Counted from the first letter of the stretch, positions 43,792 through 53,614 are shown. The stretch: DNA of 64,000 nucleotides from CAYRFE01 sp964423645 [NCBI: uncultured bacterium] (GCA_964423645.1 CAYRFE010000005.1:1-64000); one strand, 5' to 3'. Program-made: numbers and translations. Notes: generated by a model not told the origin, from the sequence alone.

Positions 43792-44449
43792 AGTTCCTCC
43801 TCCCTTACGTCAAAACATCTCTATGCCATAAAATCATCAACATTCATAAACGCCCTTTTTTCCGTTCAACTATACAATGTTAAAAAAAAAATGCAAGCAA
43901 AAACGATTTTTTTAGAACCATAATGTTACATTTCATTGTCGTTTTCTGTTCGACCAATTTCTTACCGTTTCATTATAATGAAAAAGGTATTCCAGACGGC
44001 CTCTATTGTTCTAAGCCATACCATACTTCAGCGATGCACAGTATAAACTCCGTCAAACTGTAGTTACAAAATGGCATCGATATACAGAAAAAAAACCTTT
44101 TCAAACCAACGATTTTTTTCAAATTGTCCCCACCCCTTAATAGAGGCATATAGTCTCTCACCAAGTGAATTTTTTTTGGTACTATCGAGCAAAGTTACGC
44201 ACCCCGTATGTTGAAAACAACATGCTTGAGGATATTTTGAATTTCGAAATAACCTTGAACATTTCAGGGGCGATCCCTGCTGCAAGCATCCGTACCTTTA
44301 CATAAGACAAAGAATTATGAAAATATGAACACATGAAGAATCCCAATACATACCCGTCTTTTACCGCTCGAACTGAATAACCTATATTCAAACGATAAAA
44401 CAAGGTCTGATTACCTCACTAGTATTACGATAATTATTACCAATAACTG
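43792..44449. other. Gene-free interval upstream of the HndA-type operon
   Basis: Holds the operon's promoter (43869-43896) and nothing else that I can name. A degenerate GTCCCCACCCCTT module is near 44127. The 18 bases CAGTATAAACTCCGTCAA near 44039-44056 recur near 58826-58843. The ORFs in this stretch show no ribosome sites or recognisable protein. Confidence 0.5.
43869..43896 (-). promoter_or_regulatory. Promoter of the HndA-type operon
   Basis: Minus strand TTGCAT (43896-43891), 16 nt including a T-tract, TATAGT (43874-43869). Leader of about 70 nt. Confidence 0.5.
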
Positions 44450-45019
44450 TTATGGTACAATAATATCATCTATCGTCCGCTTCGGAACATGATGGATTTC
44501 CTGTTCATCGCGCCAATACCGAACGTTACCGTCAACGGGTATATCATCAATGACGACCGATTCTTTTGGTTTCCCGAGTGCAATAACCAAACAGATATCT
44601 AAATGTGTCGGAATGTGCAAATCATGACGTAATTTCTCACGTTCAACAGATGCAATCATACAGCCGCCCAATTCTTTCTCTACTGCAGCAAGAAGAATGG
44701 TTTGAGCCGCAATTCCAACATCTGTATCAAATATTTTTGTGATCGTTGTATCCCCCAACATGATAATATATGCCGAAGGTTTTTCACCTTCCTGGGGACC
44801 TCCCCATTCAGGCAAATAACCTGCCCATTTCAGATGAGAAAAAACAAGCGCATTCGTGTGCTCATCAAAGACGATTTTGTATTTCAAAGGTTGTAAATTT
44901 CTTCCCGAAGGCGCAAGTCGGGCGCACTCAATAAGCTCTTTTAAAAGAACAGGATCTACTCGAAACGCTTGATAGAACCTTCTGTAACTTCTGTTTCGTC
45001 TGATCAAGTCATATACCAT
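44450..45019 (-). CDS. Nitroreductase-family flavoprotein
   Basis: 189 residues. N-terminal RRNRSYRRFYQAFRVDPVLL and CARLAPSGRNLQPLKYKIV are the FMN-binding start of the family; the middle VGIAAQTILLAAVEKELGGCMIAS and the tail VIALGKPKESVVIDDI complete the fold. Substrate unknown. Start at 45019 (MVYDLIRR) has GGAGG eight bases upstream; 19 bases after the DUF885 stop, so co-transcribed. Confidence 0.88.
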   Translation of the reverse strand: MVYDLIRRNRSYRRFYQAFRVDPVLLKELIECARLAPSGRNLQPLKYKIVFDEHTNALVFSHLKWAGYLPEWGGPQEGEKPSAYIIMLGDTTITKIFDTDVGIAAQTILLAAVEKELGGCMIASVEREKLRHDLHIPTHLDICLVIALGKPKESVVIDDIPVDGNVRYWRDEQEIHHVPKRTIDDIIVP

Positions 45020-45038
45020 ACAATATGCCTCCTGTCTT

Positions 45039-46805
45039 TTACGGTTTGTGTGAATAATAGGTATCAACGATGTCATCCAGTAACGGTAACGGCACCGCTC
45101 CATGTTCTAAAATGGCCGTATGAAATTCGCGAATATCAAACGAGCTCCCTAACTTTTCTTTCGTCTTATGACGCAGTGCAAGCAGTGCAAGTTTTCCATG
45201 CATATACGCACAGGCTTGCCCGGGCCACGTGCTGTAACGGTCTATTTGTCCGTCTCCTCCCCAACCTACGGTGCGCTCCATATATCCTCGTGACTCTTCA
45301 CGAGTCCACCGTTTGTAATGAATCCCCGTGTCAACAACCATGCGTGCGGCACGAAATAATGCAGAATGGAGATATGATATCCTTGAATAGACATCGGGAT
45401 ACCAGCCTTCTTCAAACGCCAATTGTTCGGCATACAATGCCCATCCCTCAATATACGCAGTAAAAAAAGGAATCGCAAAAAATAAAGGCAACCCTACTTC
45501 TTGCTGAATCGCGAGTTGCAAATGGTGACCGGGAATAGATTCATGATACGTAAGGGCAGGCATATCGGGTTTAAAATGACTGTATCCCAAATTTGCGTAG
45601 AACACACCTTTTGCGGAACCGTCGGCCGGTGCGGGCTGATAATACGTGCCGGATGTTTTTTCTTTATACAATGGAACAGGCTCCGTGGTCACTTTCGTTT
45701 TAGGAAGCAGAGAAAACAAGGCGTCAAGTTTTTTTTCTGTTTCGTCTATGATTAATCTATAGTCACGTATCGTGTGCTGTTTTCCTTCCTCAGTCTCAGG
45801 ATATCCCATTTCAGGGTTCTTGGAACAATGATCCCAGTACGCGAATAATGTTTTTTGAAATGTCTCACGCGGCGCTATCCCCACAGTCCTCATCAGCGAA
45901 GTTATTTCTTTTTGCAGGCGTTCGACTTCATGTATTCCCGTTGTATGGATCTCATCAGGTGTTTTATTAGAACTTGTGTGATATTTCAGGGAAAATGCAT
46001 AATACGCTTCACCATCAGGTAATTTCCACACACCGTCGATGTCATCACATGTATCACGTACCGTGCCGACATATTGTGCATATTCACGATACGCCGGATA
46101 GACCGTATGTGTAATGATAGTCTCACAATCAGCGAGAATCTTTTTCTGTTCTTCAGGATTCAGTGAAAGCTTTTCTATCTTAGATTTTAATGTTACGTAC
46201 AACGGGTTTTCTTGTACAGGTGTTTTGATGAAGGAATCTATGGAATTCAAATAACTGTCTGCCGCACTGCGTGAGGGTAATATTTTATGTGAATTTTGGT
46301 ATTCAAGTTTACTCTTTTCGTGTGAAAGGCGAATCGGTATTTGTTTCATACGGGATAAATAACGTTTAACATCTTTTTGTGTTGTGACCGGTAATGATTC
46401 TGTGATAAGAGTAACCATAGAGGTATGGACGCTGAACATGGGATTCAAAACATACCAATGGAACATAAAATGCTCTTCTTCTCGACGGGTCTCCAGATAT
46501 GATTTGAATACTTTGTAATAAATCAACTCCTTTCCTGTTAAAGCGGAAGAATCTATTCTCTGTAATTTTTCGTATATTGAATTAACAAGCTTATACTCTT
46601 TTTTAATACCGTTAAGCGATGTATCCGTAAATCGATCCGGTACAGAAATACCAAATTGAGCTCCGATACCTTTTTCCATCGCAATATCAGGATTCAATTG
46701 AAAATATGCAACCGTATATTCTTGCATAAGCCTTGAGAGGGTTACCGAGTGAGATGTCGAGCAACTGATCATAAGTACAAAAACAGTAAGAAGAAAAAAT
46801 CTCAT
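45039..46805 (-). CDS. DUF885-family lipoprotein metallopeptidase-like
   Basis: 588 residues. The N-terminus MRFFLLTVFVLMISC has a plausible lipobox with the lipidated Cys at 15, which fits with lnt in this genome. The family signature YHESIPGHHLQLAIQQE (HExxGHH) lies near residue 425, with EGWALYAEQLAFE about 45 residues on giving a likely third metal ligand. Related proteins are thought to be metallopeptidases. AGGA ribosome site; -10 box TATAAT at 46840-46835. Leads the operon with the nitroreductase. Confidence 0.85.
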   Translation of the reverse strand: MRFFLLTVFVLMISCSTSHSVTLSRLMQEYTVAYFQLNPDIAMEKGIGAQFGISVPDRFTDTSLNGIKKEYKLVNSIYEKLQRIDSSALTGKELIYYKVFKSYLETRREEEHFMFHWYVLNPMFSVHTSMVTLITESLPVTTQKDVKRYLSRMKQIPIRLSHEKSKLEYQNSHKILPSRSAADSYLNSIDSFIKTPVQENPLYVTLKSKIEKLSLNPEEQKKILADCETIITHTVYPAYREYAQYVGTVRDTCDDIDGVWKLPDGEAYYAFSLKYHTSSNKTPDEIHTTGIHEVERLQKEITSLMRTVGIAPRETFQKTLFAYWDHCSKNPEMGYPETEEGKQHTIRDYRLIIDETEKKLDALFSLLPKTKVTTEPVPLYKEKTSGTYYQPAPADGSAKGVFYANLGYSHFKPDMPALTYHESIPGHHLQLAIQQEVGLPLFFAIPFFTAYIEGWALYAEQLAFEEGWYPDVYSRISYLHSALFRAARMVVDTGIHYKRWTREESRGYMERTVGWGGDGQIDRYSTWPGQACAYMHGKLALLALRHKTKEKLGSSFDIREFHTAILEHGAVPLPLLDDIVDTYYSHKP

Positions 46806-46920
46806 GGCAGCGTTCCTTTCATTTTATGCATGTGATTATACAATCAGATTTTCATCATTACCAGAAAAATATACTCATATTTCAAAAAGTATGATTACCG
46901 ATACGCACGAAAATAAAAAT

Positions 46921-48690
46921 TTACTTTTGTAAAACAGGGAGAATTCGTGTTGTCACAATATGATCCCAGCCCAGTTTTTGGGCAATAACAGCTGATTTTT
47001 GAATACGTTCTTTATAATACGCGTCATCAAACATGCGCGAGATTTTTGCAAAAATAACCGTTTTTTGACTTTCAAGCATACTTTGTTCATGCTGAATACG
47101 ATTCGCGCTATTCATTTTTTTTAATACATCGATATCGTGCGAGGATTGAATAGAACTGCTTCCTATGTAAGAAAAATCAATACTGTGAAACGCATCCGCA
47201 TTATCGGCAAAAACCGATTCGACAAGTGCCGATGAACCACACGCTTTACTGAAAATCGCCATGCCGCCGAATGCAAGGGTCTCTATCTGCGCGATACCAA
47301 AAGGTTCATAAATAGACATACCCAATTCCACATCAGACCCTACCCGCAAATCTATCCATTGTGCGCCGACCGGTACACGTTGACCGCATTGATGACACCC
47401 GAATCCGAATTGATTGATAAATACTGCCTTGATTGCGCGTGATTTCGCATTAAAAAGCGCAATGGTTGCATAGACATCCGTTTCCATACCGACAAGATCA
47501 GGCCATCCTTCCTTATGCATGACCGGCCACCCGTATTCACGTTCCATACGATATACATCCTCAGACGGACGTCCCGTACCGATCTGAGATGAAAGAAGAA
47601 TATACAAACCTTTTTTTTGTTTTTCATAAAACAAAGAATCGAGTTTTTCTAAAAGCTCCATATCACGCCAAAGCCCTTTGCTCACGACAAGACGTGTTAC
47701 ATGGGTAAAAATAATATCGGGAGAGAAGTTAAATAATGCTTCACCATATTTTTGAAGATATCCTTTGCTACGCATCTTCTCTTCATAGGTAACAGTTTTC
47801 ACGGCAGTACCATTAAAAACAGGTATGACTTTCCCGTCAGGCACATCGGGTTTAAGAAACTTATATTCTTCTTTGATAAGATCGCTTACCGCAAAAATGA
47901 GATCAAGCTCATCTGCTTTTTTTATCAAGGCGTGACGATAATTATGATCAAATCTTCCGAATTCATCTTCCATTGAAATACGATTCTTCAACGCGTATTT
48001 CAGGATATTATAGAACATCACATCGTGTCCCTGATGACCTTCCGTGATCATTCGGGCAGTGGCGACTTCATGTGCATAAAATATAGTGTGATCATTCACA
48101 CGTTTTTTCGTTTCTTCTTTTTCGATCAGTATCTTTAACGCCGCAGGCATGCCCATATACTCATGTGAAAAATGATACGCGATCTCATCCGGACCATATA
48201 TTGCTTCCAGAATATCAACAAGCGGAACCGCAATACGGACATATTGTTCATAATCCCAATCCGAATAACGCTCCGATTCAACGCCGAATCTTTGCCACAT
48301 TTGGAATTTAAAAACACCGATAGCATCCTGTTTCATATCATTGATATAGACCAGAACAGTGTCAACATCCACAATAACCGCAGCGTTCGCCTCATCTGAT
48401 ATTTTACGTGTACCGTAAACAATTTTTATACCGTATAATTCTTCAATTTCTTTCAATCGCCCTGCAAACGGCACATCGGTAAAATGCCCGTCAATACCTG
48501 AATACAAAACGACTCCGTCCTTCCCCAACCGCGAAAAAAAAGTCCCATCCGTTGAAAACAACGGACCGTACAATAACGAGTGCGCGAAAAATTTCCTATA
48601 CGACGGTGCCGTCAGTAAACCGGAAATGACGGCTCCTATTCCTCCAATTTTTTGCACTGCTTCATGTGTGACATGTACTGCTATTGACAT
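46921..48690 (-). CDS. Glycogen-synthase-like glycosyltransferase (GT5-type, GT-B fold)
   Basis: 589 residues. The N-terminus HVTHEAVQKIGGIGAVISGL matches the nucleotide-sugar loop of starch/glycogen synthases; the C-terminal domain has FTHVTRLVVSKGLWRDMELLEKL and MSIYEPFGIAQIETLAFGG with the two Glu expected of this fold. The middle contains an unusual GFGCHQCGQRVPVGAQWIDL stretch. Product may be glycogen or another alpha-glucan; no other glycogen gene is nearby. The ATG has no Shine-Dalgarno and lies seven bases after a consensus -10 box. Confidence 0.82.
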   Translation of the reverse strand: MSIAVHVTHEAVQKIGGIGAVISGLLTAPSYRKFFAHSLLYGPLFSTDGTFFSRLGKDGVVLYSGIDGHFTDVPFAGRLKEIEELYGIKIVYGTRKISDEANAAVIVDVDTVLVYINDMKQDAIGVFKFQMWQRFGVESERYSDWDYEQYVRIAVPLVDILEAIYGPDEIAYHFSHEYMGMPAALKILIEKEETKKRVNDHTIFYAHEVATARMITEGHQGHDVMFYNILKYALKNRISMEDEFGRFDHNYRHALIKKADELDLIFAVSDLIKEEYKFLKPDVPDGKVIPVFNGTAVKTVTYEEKMRSKGYLQKYGEALFNFSPDIIFTHVTRLVVSKGLWRDMELLEKLDSLFYEKQKKGLYILLSSQIGTGRPSEDVYRMEREYGWPVMHKEGWPDLVGMETDVYATIALFNAKSRAIKAVFINQFGFGCHQCGQRVPVGAQWIDLRVGSDVELGMSIYEPFGIAQIETLAFGGMAIFSKACGSSALVESVFADNADAFHSIDFSYIGSSSIQSSHDIDVLKKMNSANRIQHEQSMLESQKTVIFAKISRMFDDAYYKERIQKSAVIAQKLGWDHIVTTRILPVLQK

Positions 48691-49227
48691 ATCATGTATA
48701 CTACACTCTAACTGTTATTTTGTCAAGCAGATACAAACAATACAATTCGAATGAATTTTTACACAACGACGTATCGTTATCATAAAAAATTCGATTCATC
48801 GTTACGCATCTCTCGAATCATTTTTTCATGATATTCTTATAATTTGAACCCCCTTGGGAAATCCGAAATTGATTCATTTGCTATTTTGGAAAGAAAAGCG
48901 TGCCTTTAGTAACTTGCTCCTGCCGGATATTACCAAAAATAACCTTTGCAAAATTCAAATATTTCCAAATTTTCTTTATTTTCTAAAAAGGGGGGTGGGG
49001 ACGAAGTCCCCATTATAGAACAATTTAAGCCCCTCCCGATTTTTCACGGGAGGGTTTGGGGGTAAGCACACATTCAAAAAACGGCAGTTTTACAAAAGTT
49101 TTCAAAAATATTCCTCGTATGAAGAAGCAATATATTTCTCTGCCGGGGTTTGCACAATTTTAAAATCAAACAGTTTTGTAAAGATATCCATCCGGTGTTT
49201 TTTCTTTAATATTTATTATTTAAGAAT
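48691..49227. repeat. Interval with the glycosyltransferase promoter and repeat copy H
   Basis: 48698-48726 is the promoter. 48995-49012 is GTGGGGACGAAGTCCCCAT and 49031-49054 a CCCTCCC / GGGAGGG hairpin, the same pair as in copy D. The rest shows no gene. Confidence 0.6.
48698..48726 (-). promoter_or_regulatory. Promoter of the glycosyltransferase gene, predicted leaderless
   Basis: Minus strand TTGACA (48726-48721), 17 nt, TAGTAT (48703-48698), then seven bases to the ATG at 48690. The gap ACATGAT holds no ribosome site. Confidence 0.65.
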
Positions 49228-50109
49228 CTATGAATTTACGATTCGGTATTCTTTTTGAGTGACCGTTTCTTCGCCCGTCCCTTGGCACGAAGAACATTCT
49301 TCCCAAGCCCAATCACGATCGGTATACGGCACACGTGCATTACCGCCACGGGCACCGTGGCAACTTGAACATTTCCGTGTAACCGTCTTTTCTTCCATAA
49401 GAAGCATTTTCCCAAGTTCGGTTAACCGTCTTTCTGCAAGAGGAGTGAGTAAACTATTGCTATATTTGATGCATTGCACAAGGAAATCAATATCAATGAT
49501 ATGCGCCATTAATGACGTCTTGACGGTATCAGAAGTATTAGCTGATAAGCCGTCACGGTATGAATAGTGTATCGCGTTTGTCTGTTTATATTCATTCATT
49601 AAAAGTTCTGCAAGCATAAGAGCATCGGTGATCTTGCCGACAGCTTTTGCGACTATTCCATATGTGAAACAACTGACATATGATCCCATAGGATAATGAC
49701 GAGCATTTTTTGCAATAGATAGTAAAATGTTATTGTCAGAAGTCGCATCAATTTTTTCGTACCAGATATCAAAAAGACGCTGCTCAAGCACAATTTCAAG
49801 AAATGACAAACCACCCTTTTTTCTGACCGAAAAATACATTTCTTGTATCTTTTGCTCGCTTGTAATGTATTTCAGAAGAAGCGTACGAATCTCTTCGCTC
49901 ATGTCACCGTAGATATCATAGAACAATGACTCTGCGAGTGTCGTATCGTTCAGTCTTTCAACGGCAGTTTTTCGAATTTCAAAAAGTTCATTGCTGTTTT
50001 TTATAATGACGGTCAAAATCTCATGAGCAGTGATCTTGTGTACTGCTTTCAACCGTATGCCGGGGTCGCTTCTCTTCCAGGAAGGTTTAAAAAAGTCAGA
50101 AAACTTCAT
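49228..50109 (-). CDS. HEAT-like/DnaJ-type zinc-finger protein, unknown
   Basis: About 293 residues. The N-terminal part has HEAT-like helical repeats (DPGIRLKAVHKITAHEILTV, NELFEIRKTAVERLNDTTLA, SEEIRTLLLKYITSEQKIQE). The C-terminus carries two CxxCxGxG-like motifs, CSSCHGARGG and CSSCQGTGEE, as in the zinc-binding region of DnaJ. No J-domain. It may bind unfolded or partner proteins. Its ATG overlaps the ChrB-like gene's stop (ATGA). Confidence 0.6.
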   Translation of the reverse strand: MKFSDFFKPSWKRSDPGIRLKAVHKITAHEILTVIIKNSNELFEIRKTAVERLNDTTLAESLFYDIYGDMSEEIRTLLLKYITSEQKIQEMYFSVRKKGGLSFLEIVLEQRLFDIWYEKIDATSDNNILLSIAKNARHYPMGSYVSCFTYGIVAKAVGKITDALMLAELLMNEYKQTNAIHYSYRDGLSANTSDTVKTSLMAHIIDIDFLVQCIKYSNSLLTPLAERRLTELGKMLLMEEKTVTRKCSSCHGARGGNARVPYTDRDWAWEECSSCQGTGEETVTQKEYRIVNS

Positions 50110-50549
50110 TTTTTTACGCATTCAATCGCAGTTTTAATTCTGAAAAACGTGTATAAGGCATCATATACACGAAATTGATATTCCAAATTCTCAAAATCGT
50201 CTTCGGTGGTAAAAGAAAAGCCCCTTGCTATCGCTTCCAGCCCGGGAGCATAAATATTCGAACAAAGTTTATCGGTATCGGCGGCATTGACCACATCTGC
50301 AAGCATACGCAATGCGCTGTCATTCAGCTTGTATTTATCCATCAAAGTTACAAAAGTACAATGTTCATCTTTGTGACCAAGTTCCACATTCTCAATATCA
50401 AATGGAATTGCAGATTCTCTTTGAGCCGTCTCCATAACCAATTCCTTCGTTACAAAAATGAATTCTGCCTCCAAATCGATAAATCGCTTAATCAGCCACG
50501 GACATGCCACTCGATCGACATGTACACGGGAACGGGTAATCCATTTCAT
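50106..50549 (-). CDS. ChrB C-terminal-domain protein
   Basis: 147 residues corresponding to the C-terminal domain of ChrB, the chromate-resistance regulator: HVDRVACPWLIKRFIDLEAEFIFV at the N-terminus, ELGHKDEHCTFVTLMDKYKL in the middle and a helical tail. The DNA-binding N-terminal half of ChrB is absent and no chrA transporter is adjacent, so a chromate role is doubtful. GGAGTG ribosome site. Coupled to the zinc-finger gene. Confidence 0.8.
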   Translation of the reverse strand: MKWITRSRVHVDRVACPWLIKRFIDLEAEFIFVTKELVMETAQRESAIPFDIENVELGHKDEHCTFVTLMDKYKLNDSALRMLADVVNAADTDKLCSNIYAPGLEAIARGFSFTTEDDFENLEYQFRVYDALYTFFRIKTAIECVKK

Positions 50550-50808
50550 AGAATGACACTCCTTCGGCTGAAATTCAAACAATGGTGTCGACGTAGTGAT
50601 GTCTCACAATGCCCTACTCTTGTTTTTTACGGCGATCAACATCGTTCTTTGTTCAGAGCAATACGCAGTAAAACCAATAGTTTTCCTTTATTTTTACCGC
50701 TGAATGCATGACCGTTGTGTTTTGAATGATTACTATCATATAGTCGAAAATACTGCCGGTTCATTCTTTACGTTCAGGCGAACAATCATTCCCTCATCCG
50801 GTGAATAA

Positions 50809-51918
50809 TTATTTTCCGGAAAAAAACGCACGAATTGTATCAACGGTGTATTCAAGCTCTTCGTCAGTATATTCGGGATAGATCGGCAATGCAAGAATGC
50901 GCTCACATGTCCGTTCTGCGATCGGATAATCACCCTTTTTATGCCCCATCGACTCAAAACAGTGCTGCAGATGCAGCGGCACCGGATAATACACCGTAGT
51001 GCCGATTCCTTTTGACTTCAGATAATCTGCTAATTCATCTCGACGGTCAGTGAGAATTGAATAAACATAATATACTTCACGTTTATTGGGTCCGATATAC
51101 GGTAATTCGATATCACCGATACCCGATAGGAGGTGTGAATACTTTTCTCCGATCTCTTTGCGGCGTGTAATACTTTTTTCTATATATTTTAATTTTATAT
51201 CTAGAATGGCCGCTTGAATAGAATCAAGCCTGCTGTTATATCCGACTTCATCATGATAATACCGTTTTGCGGAACCATGAACCCGTAACATGCGTAAACG
51301 CGCTGCAAGTTCATCACTATCCGTGGTCAATAATCCTCCATCACCATATCCGCCCAATGTTTTTGTGGGATAGAACGAATAGATCCCGATATCACCGATA
51401 GTCCCTGCTTTTTTACCGTTAAATTCCATACCGAATGCTTCGGCGGCATCTTCGACAACACCAATCGAATGATGTCTTGCGACATCCATGATCACATTCA
51501 TATCGGAGGTTTGTAGAAAAAGATGTACCGGCAATACAACCTTTGTTTTTTTGGTGATCGCTTTTTCGATACGCGATGCATCAATATTAAATGTCTTAGG
51601 GTCTATATCAACAAAGACCGGCTTCGCCCCCATTCGAACGACCGCACTTACCGTTGCAAAAAAACTAAACGGCGTGGTAATAACCTCATCGCCGGGTTTA
51701 ACATTGAGCGCATGTAATGCTAATAATAATGCTTCCGATCCGCTTGAGTTACCGATCGCATGCCGTGTATGTAAATATGAAGCTGCATTTTTTTCAAAAC
51801 GAGCGACCGCTTCGCCCAGAATAAAATCACCCTTTTCACATACCGTCTGTACAGCAGTATCTATTTCGTTTTTTAAGCGTGCATATTCTCGAGATGCCGT
51901 ATAAAATGGAACGTTCAT
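50809..51918 (-). CDS. DegT/DnrJ/EryC1-family sugar aminotransferase
   Basis: 369-residue PLP enzyme that aminates nucleotide-linked keto-sugars. The N-terminus CEKGDFILGEAVARFEKNAA, VVEDAAEAFGMEFNGKKAGT and the PLP-binding Lys in IYSFYPTKTLGGYGDGGLL near residue 185 are clear. Works with the oxidoreductase encoded eight bases upstream; the pair resembles the WbpB/WbpE (WlbA/WlbC) genes for diacetamido-uronic acids or a similar surface amino sugar. No acetyltransferase is adjacent, so the exact sugar is open. Confidence 0.9.
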   Translation of the reverse strand: MNVPFYTASREYARLKNEIDTAVQTVCEKGDFILGEAVARFEKNAASYLHTRHAIGNSSGSEALLLALHALNVKPGDEVITTPFSFFATVSAVVRMGAKPVFVDIDPKTFNIDASRIEKAITKKTKVVLPVHLFLQTSDMNVIMDVARHHSIGVVEDAAEAFGMEFNGKKAGTIGDIGIYSFYPTKTLGGYGDGGLLTTDSDELAARLRMLRVHGSAKRYYHDEVGYNSRLDSIQAAILDIKLKYIEKSITRRKEIGEKYSHLLSGIGDIELPYIGPNKREVYYVYSILTDRRDELADYLKSKGIGTTVYYPVPLHLQHCFESMGHKKGDYPIAERTCERILALPIYPEYTDEELEYTVDTIRAFFSGK

Positions 51919-51926
51919 AATGCTCC

Positions 51927-52964
51927 TTAATATGTTCTTTTGAGCGGAAGACTTACCGCCATGCCCGTTTTTGCACTTTCATATATTCCCAAAATCAATT
52001 CCAAACTCTTTTTACCCTCGCGACCGTCTGTGGCACTTGACTGTTTCCCTTCAAGCAGATCCAAAACATTTGAATAATACGGTTGATGCCCATTACCATA
52101 AACACTCGCAGGAGTATAATTTGACTCAAATATAGATTTGTCCTCATCATCATAATCGGCAAATTCCCATTTTTCGACATGATTCAATGCAATACCGCTG
52201 ATCTTAACCGTGCCATTTTCACCGATCACAGTAATAGAGCCTTCCATGTTCTTCGGATATGTCAACATAGTTGTTTGAATAACACCTATTGCACCGCTTC
52301 TGAATCGCATAACGGCAGCACCGGTATCCTCAGCTTCAATTTTACGCGCTAAAGTTGCCGTCTGTGCCATCACTTTGTCTATCGGGCCGCCGATCCATTG
52401 GACAAGATCGACATAATGACTCGCCTGATTAAGAAATGCCCCTCCATCAAATTCCCATGTGCCGCGCCATTTTGCACTGTCATAGTAATCTTGAGGACGC
52501 ATCCAAAACACGGTCGCGTTAATAAAAAAGATACGCCCGAAGCGTCCTTTGTCAATCGCGTGGCGTAATGCTTGGATACCGGGATTTAATCGATTTTGTT
52601 TGACCACAAAAAGTTGGACATTATTTTTATCACAAGCTTCGATCAATGCATCAGCATCTTGTAACCGAACACCCATGGGTTTTTCCGTGAGTACATGCAC
52701 GCCATGATTTGCGACCTCTATACCCATCATCGGATGCATTCCGCTTGGTGTACAAATGGTGACCAGATCAAATTTCTCTTTATCTAACATTTCAATATAA
52801 TTTGTATAAAACGGTACTTTATAGGATTCGGCAACTTCTTTTGCACGCGCCTCAACATTATCACACACTGCCACGAGTTGCACTCTGTTTCCAAGATTTT
52901 TAATAGTCTCAAAATGATTTTTAGAAATTCTACCGCACCCGATAACGCCTATTTTCACTGTCAT
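51927..52964 (-). CDS. Gfo/Idh/MocA-family sugar dehydrogenase
   Basis: 345 residues. NAD-binding IGVIGCGRISKNHFETI at the N-terminus, the family motif VLTEKPMGVRLQDADALI near residue 95 (catalytic Lys of EKP) and GGAFLNQASHYVDLVQWIGG near 175. Likely oxidises a UDP-sugar ahead of transamination by the DegT partner. I start at 52964 (MTVKIGVI), which has GGAGGAG just upstream. Promoter at 52990-53018. Confidence 0.9.
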   Translation of the reverse strand: MTVKIGVIGCGRISKNHFETIKNLGNRVQLVAVCDNVEARAKEVAESYKVPFYTNYIEMLDKEKFDLVTICTPSGMHPMMGIEVANHGVHVLTEKPMGVRLQDADALIEACDKNNVQLFVVKQNRLNPGIQALRHAIDKGRFGRIFFINATVFWMRPQDYYDSAKWRGTWEFDGGAFLNQASHYVDLVQWIGGPIDKVMAQTATLARKIEAEDTGAAVMRFRSGAIGVIQTTMLTYPKNMEGSITVIGENGTVKISGIALNHVEKWEFADYDDEDKSIFESNYTPASVYGNGHQPYYSNVLDLLEGKQSSATDGREGKKSLELILGIYESAKTGMAVSLPLKRTY

Positions 52965-52989
52965 TTCTATCTCCTCCTCATGCGCCCTC

Positions 52990-53018
52990 ATCATACGTGA
53001 AAAGTCTTAGATTGGCAA
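52990..53018 (-). promoter_or_regulatory. Promoter of the dehydrogenase-aminotransferase pair
   Basis: Minus strand TTGCCA (53018-53013), 17 nt, TATGAT (52995-52990), leader of about 20 nt with a GGAGGAG site. Confidence 0.55.
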
Positions 53019-53100
53019 TTATTTTTTTTGAAGCCGTCAATGATGAGTTGAGAAAAGAATTATACCCGGGGAGACAATCGGTCGCTCCGGGCATACGTCA

Positions 53101-53601
53101 TTAGAACGGTTCAAAACGATTTTCTTGCCAAAAATACTGTTCAGCCTCTTCTTGAATTTTTAGTACATCGTGATAATGTCCGCTTTCCCATTCAGCCATA
53201 TGGGAAAAGAACTTCTTAAGTTCACCTTCCGGTGTGTCTTCGGCGCATTTTTTATAATACTGTATCGCATTCATCTCTAAAAGCACGGCAACCGCTGTTG
53301 CAGAAAATAATTGTTGATCACTTCCGATGCGTTTTAAGAAATCGGTAGTAAAAATAGGACTTTTCAAGTCATTTTTTATGATGATTGTATCCGCACTGCT
53401 CATTGGACGTCCTTCATTGATTTCTTCAAAATATCTTAAGAGATAATTATAATGATTCTTTTCTTCGGTTTCTCGTTGGGCGAAAAACTCTTTCACATCA
53501 TTACTGTCGGCACGTGATTTTGCTTGTGCATACACCGCAATGCTATCCAATTCCCCCTTCATCCCACCTTTTATCGCTTTTAACAATAACTCTTTTCCCA
53601 T
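53101..53601 (-). CDS. Rubrerythrin-like diiron (ferritin-fold) protein
   Basis: 166 residues. Two paired metal motifs: a Glu in MKGELDSIAVYAQAK followed by ETEEKNHYNYL, and LLEMNAIQYYKKCAED followed by AEWESGHYHDVL, i.e. the Glu and ExxH pairs of the four-helix diiron fold. No rubredoxin domain is attached. Expected to act in peroxide or oxygen defence of an anaerobe or in iron storage. GGAGG ribosome site eight bases before the ATG. Second gene after the DUF2892 protein. Confidence 0.85.
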   Translation of the reverse strand: MGKELLLKAIKGGMKGELDSIAVYAQAKSRADSNDVKEFFAQRETEEKNHYNYLLRYFEEINEGRPMSSADTIIIKNDLKSPIFTTDFLKRIGSDQQLFSATAVAVLLEMNAIQYYKKCAEDTPEGELKKFFSHMAEWESGHYHDVLKIQEEAEQYFWQENRFEPF

Positions 53602-53614
53602 AGTTCCTCCTTCA

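Noticed and set aside
44064-44403. Leftward ORFs of ~73 codons between the HndA-type operon and the nitroreductase gene
   Set aside because: No ribosome site, overlapping one another in different frames, and part of the sequence is a decayed repeat.
53040-53100. Strong terminator after the diiron-protein gene
   Set aside because: CCCGG...CCGGG pairing exists at 53064-53091 but without a T-run; left as unproven.
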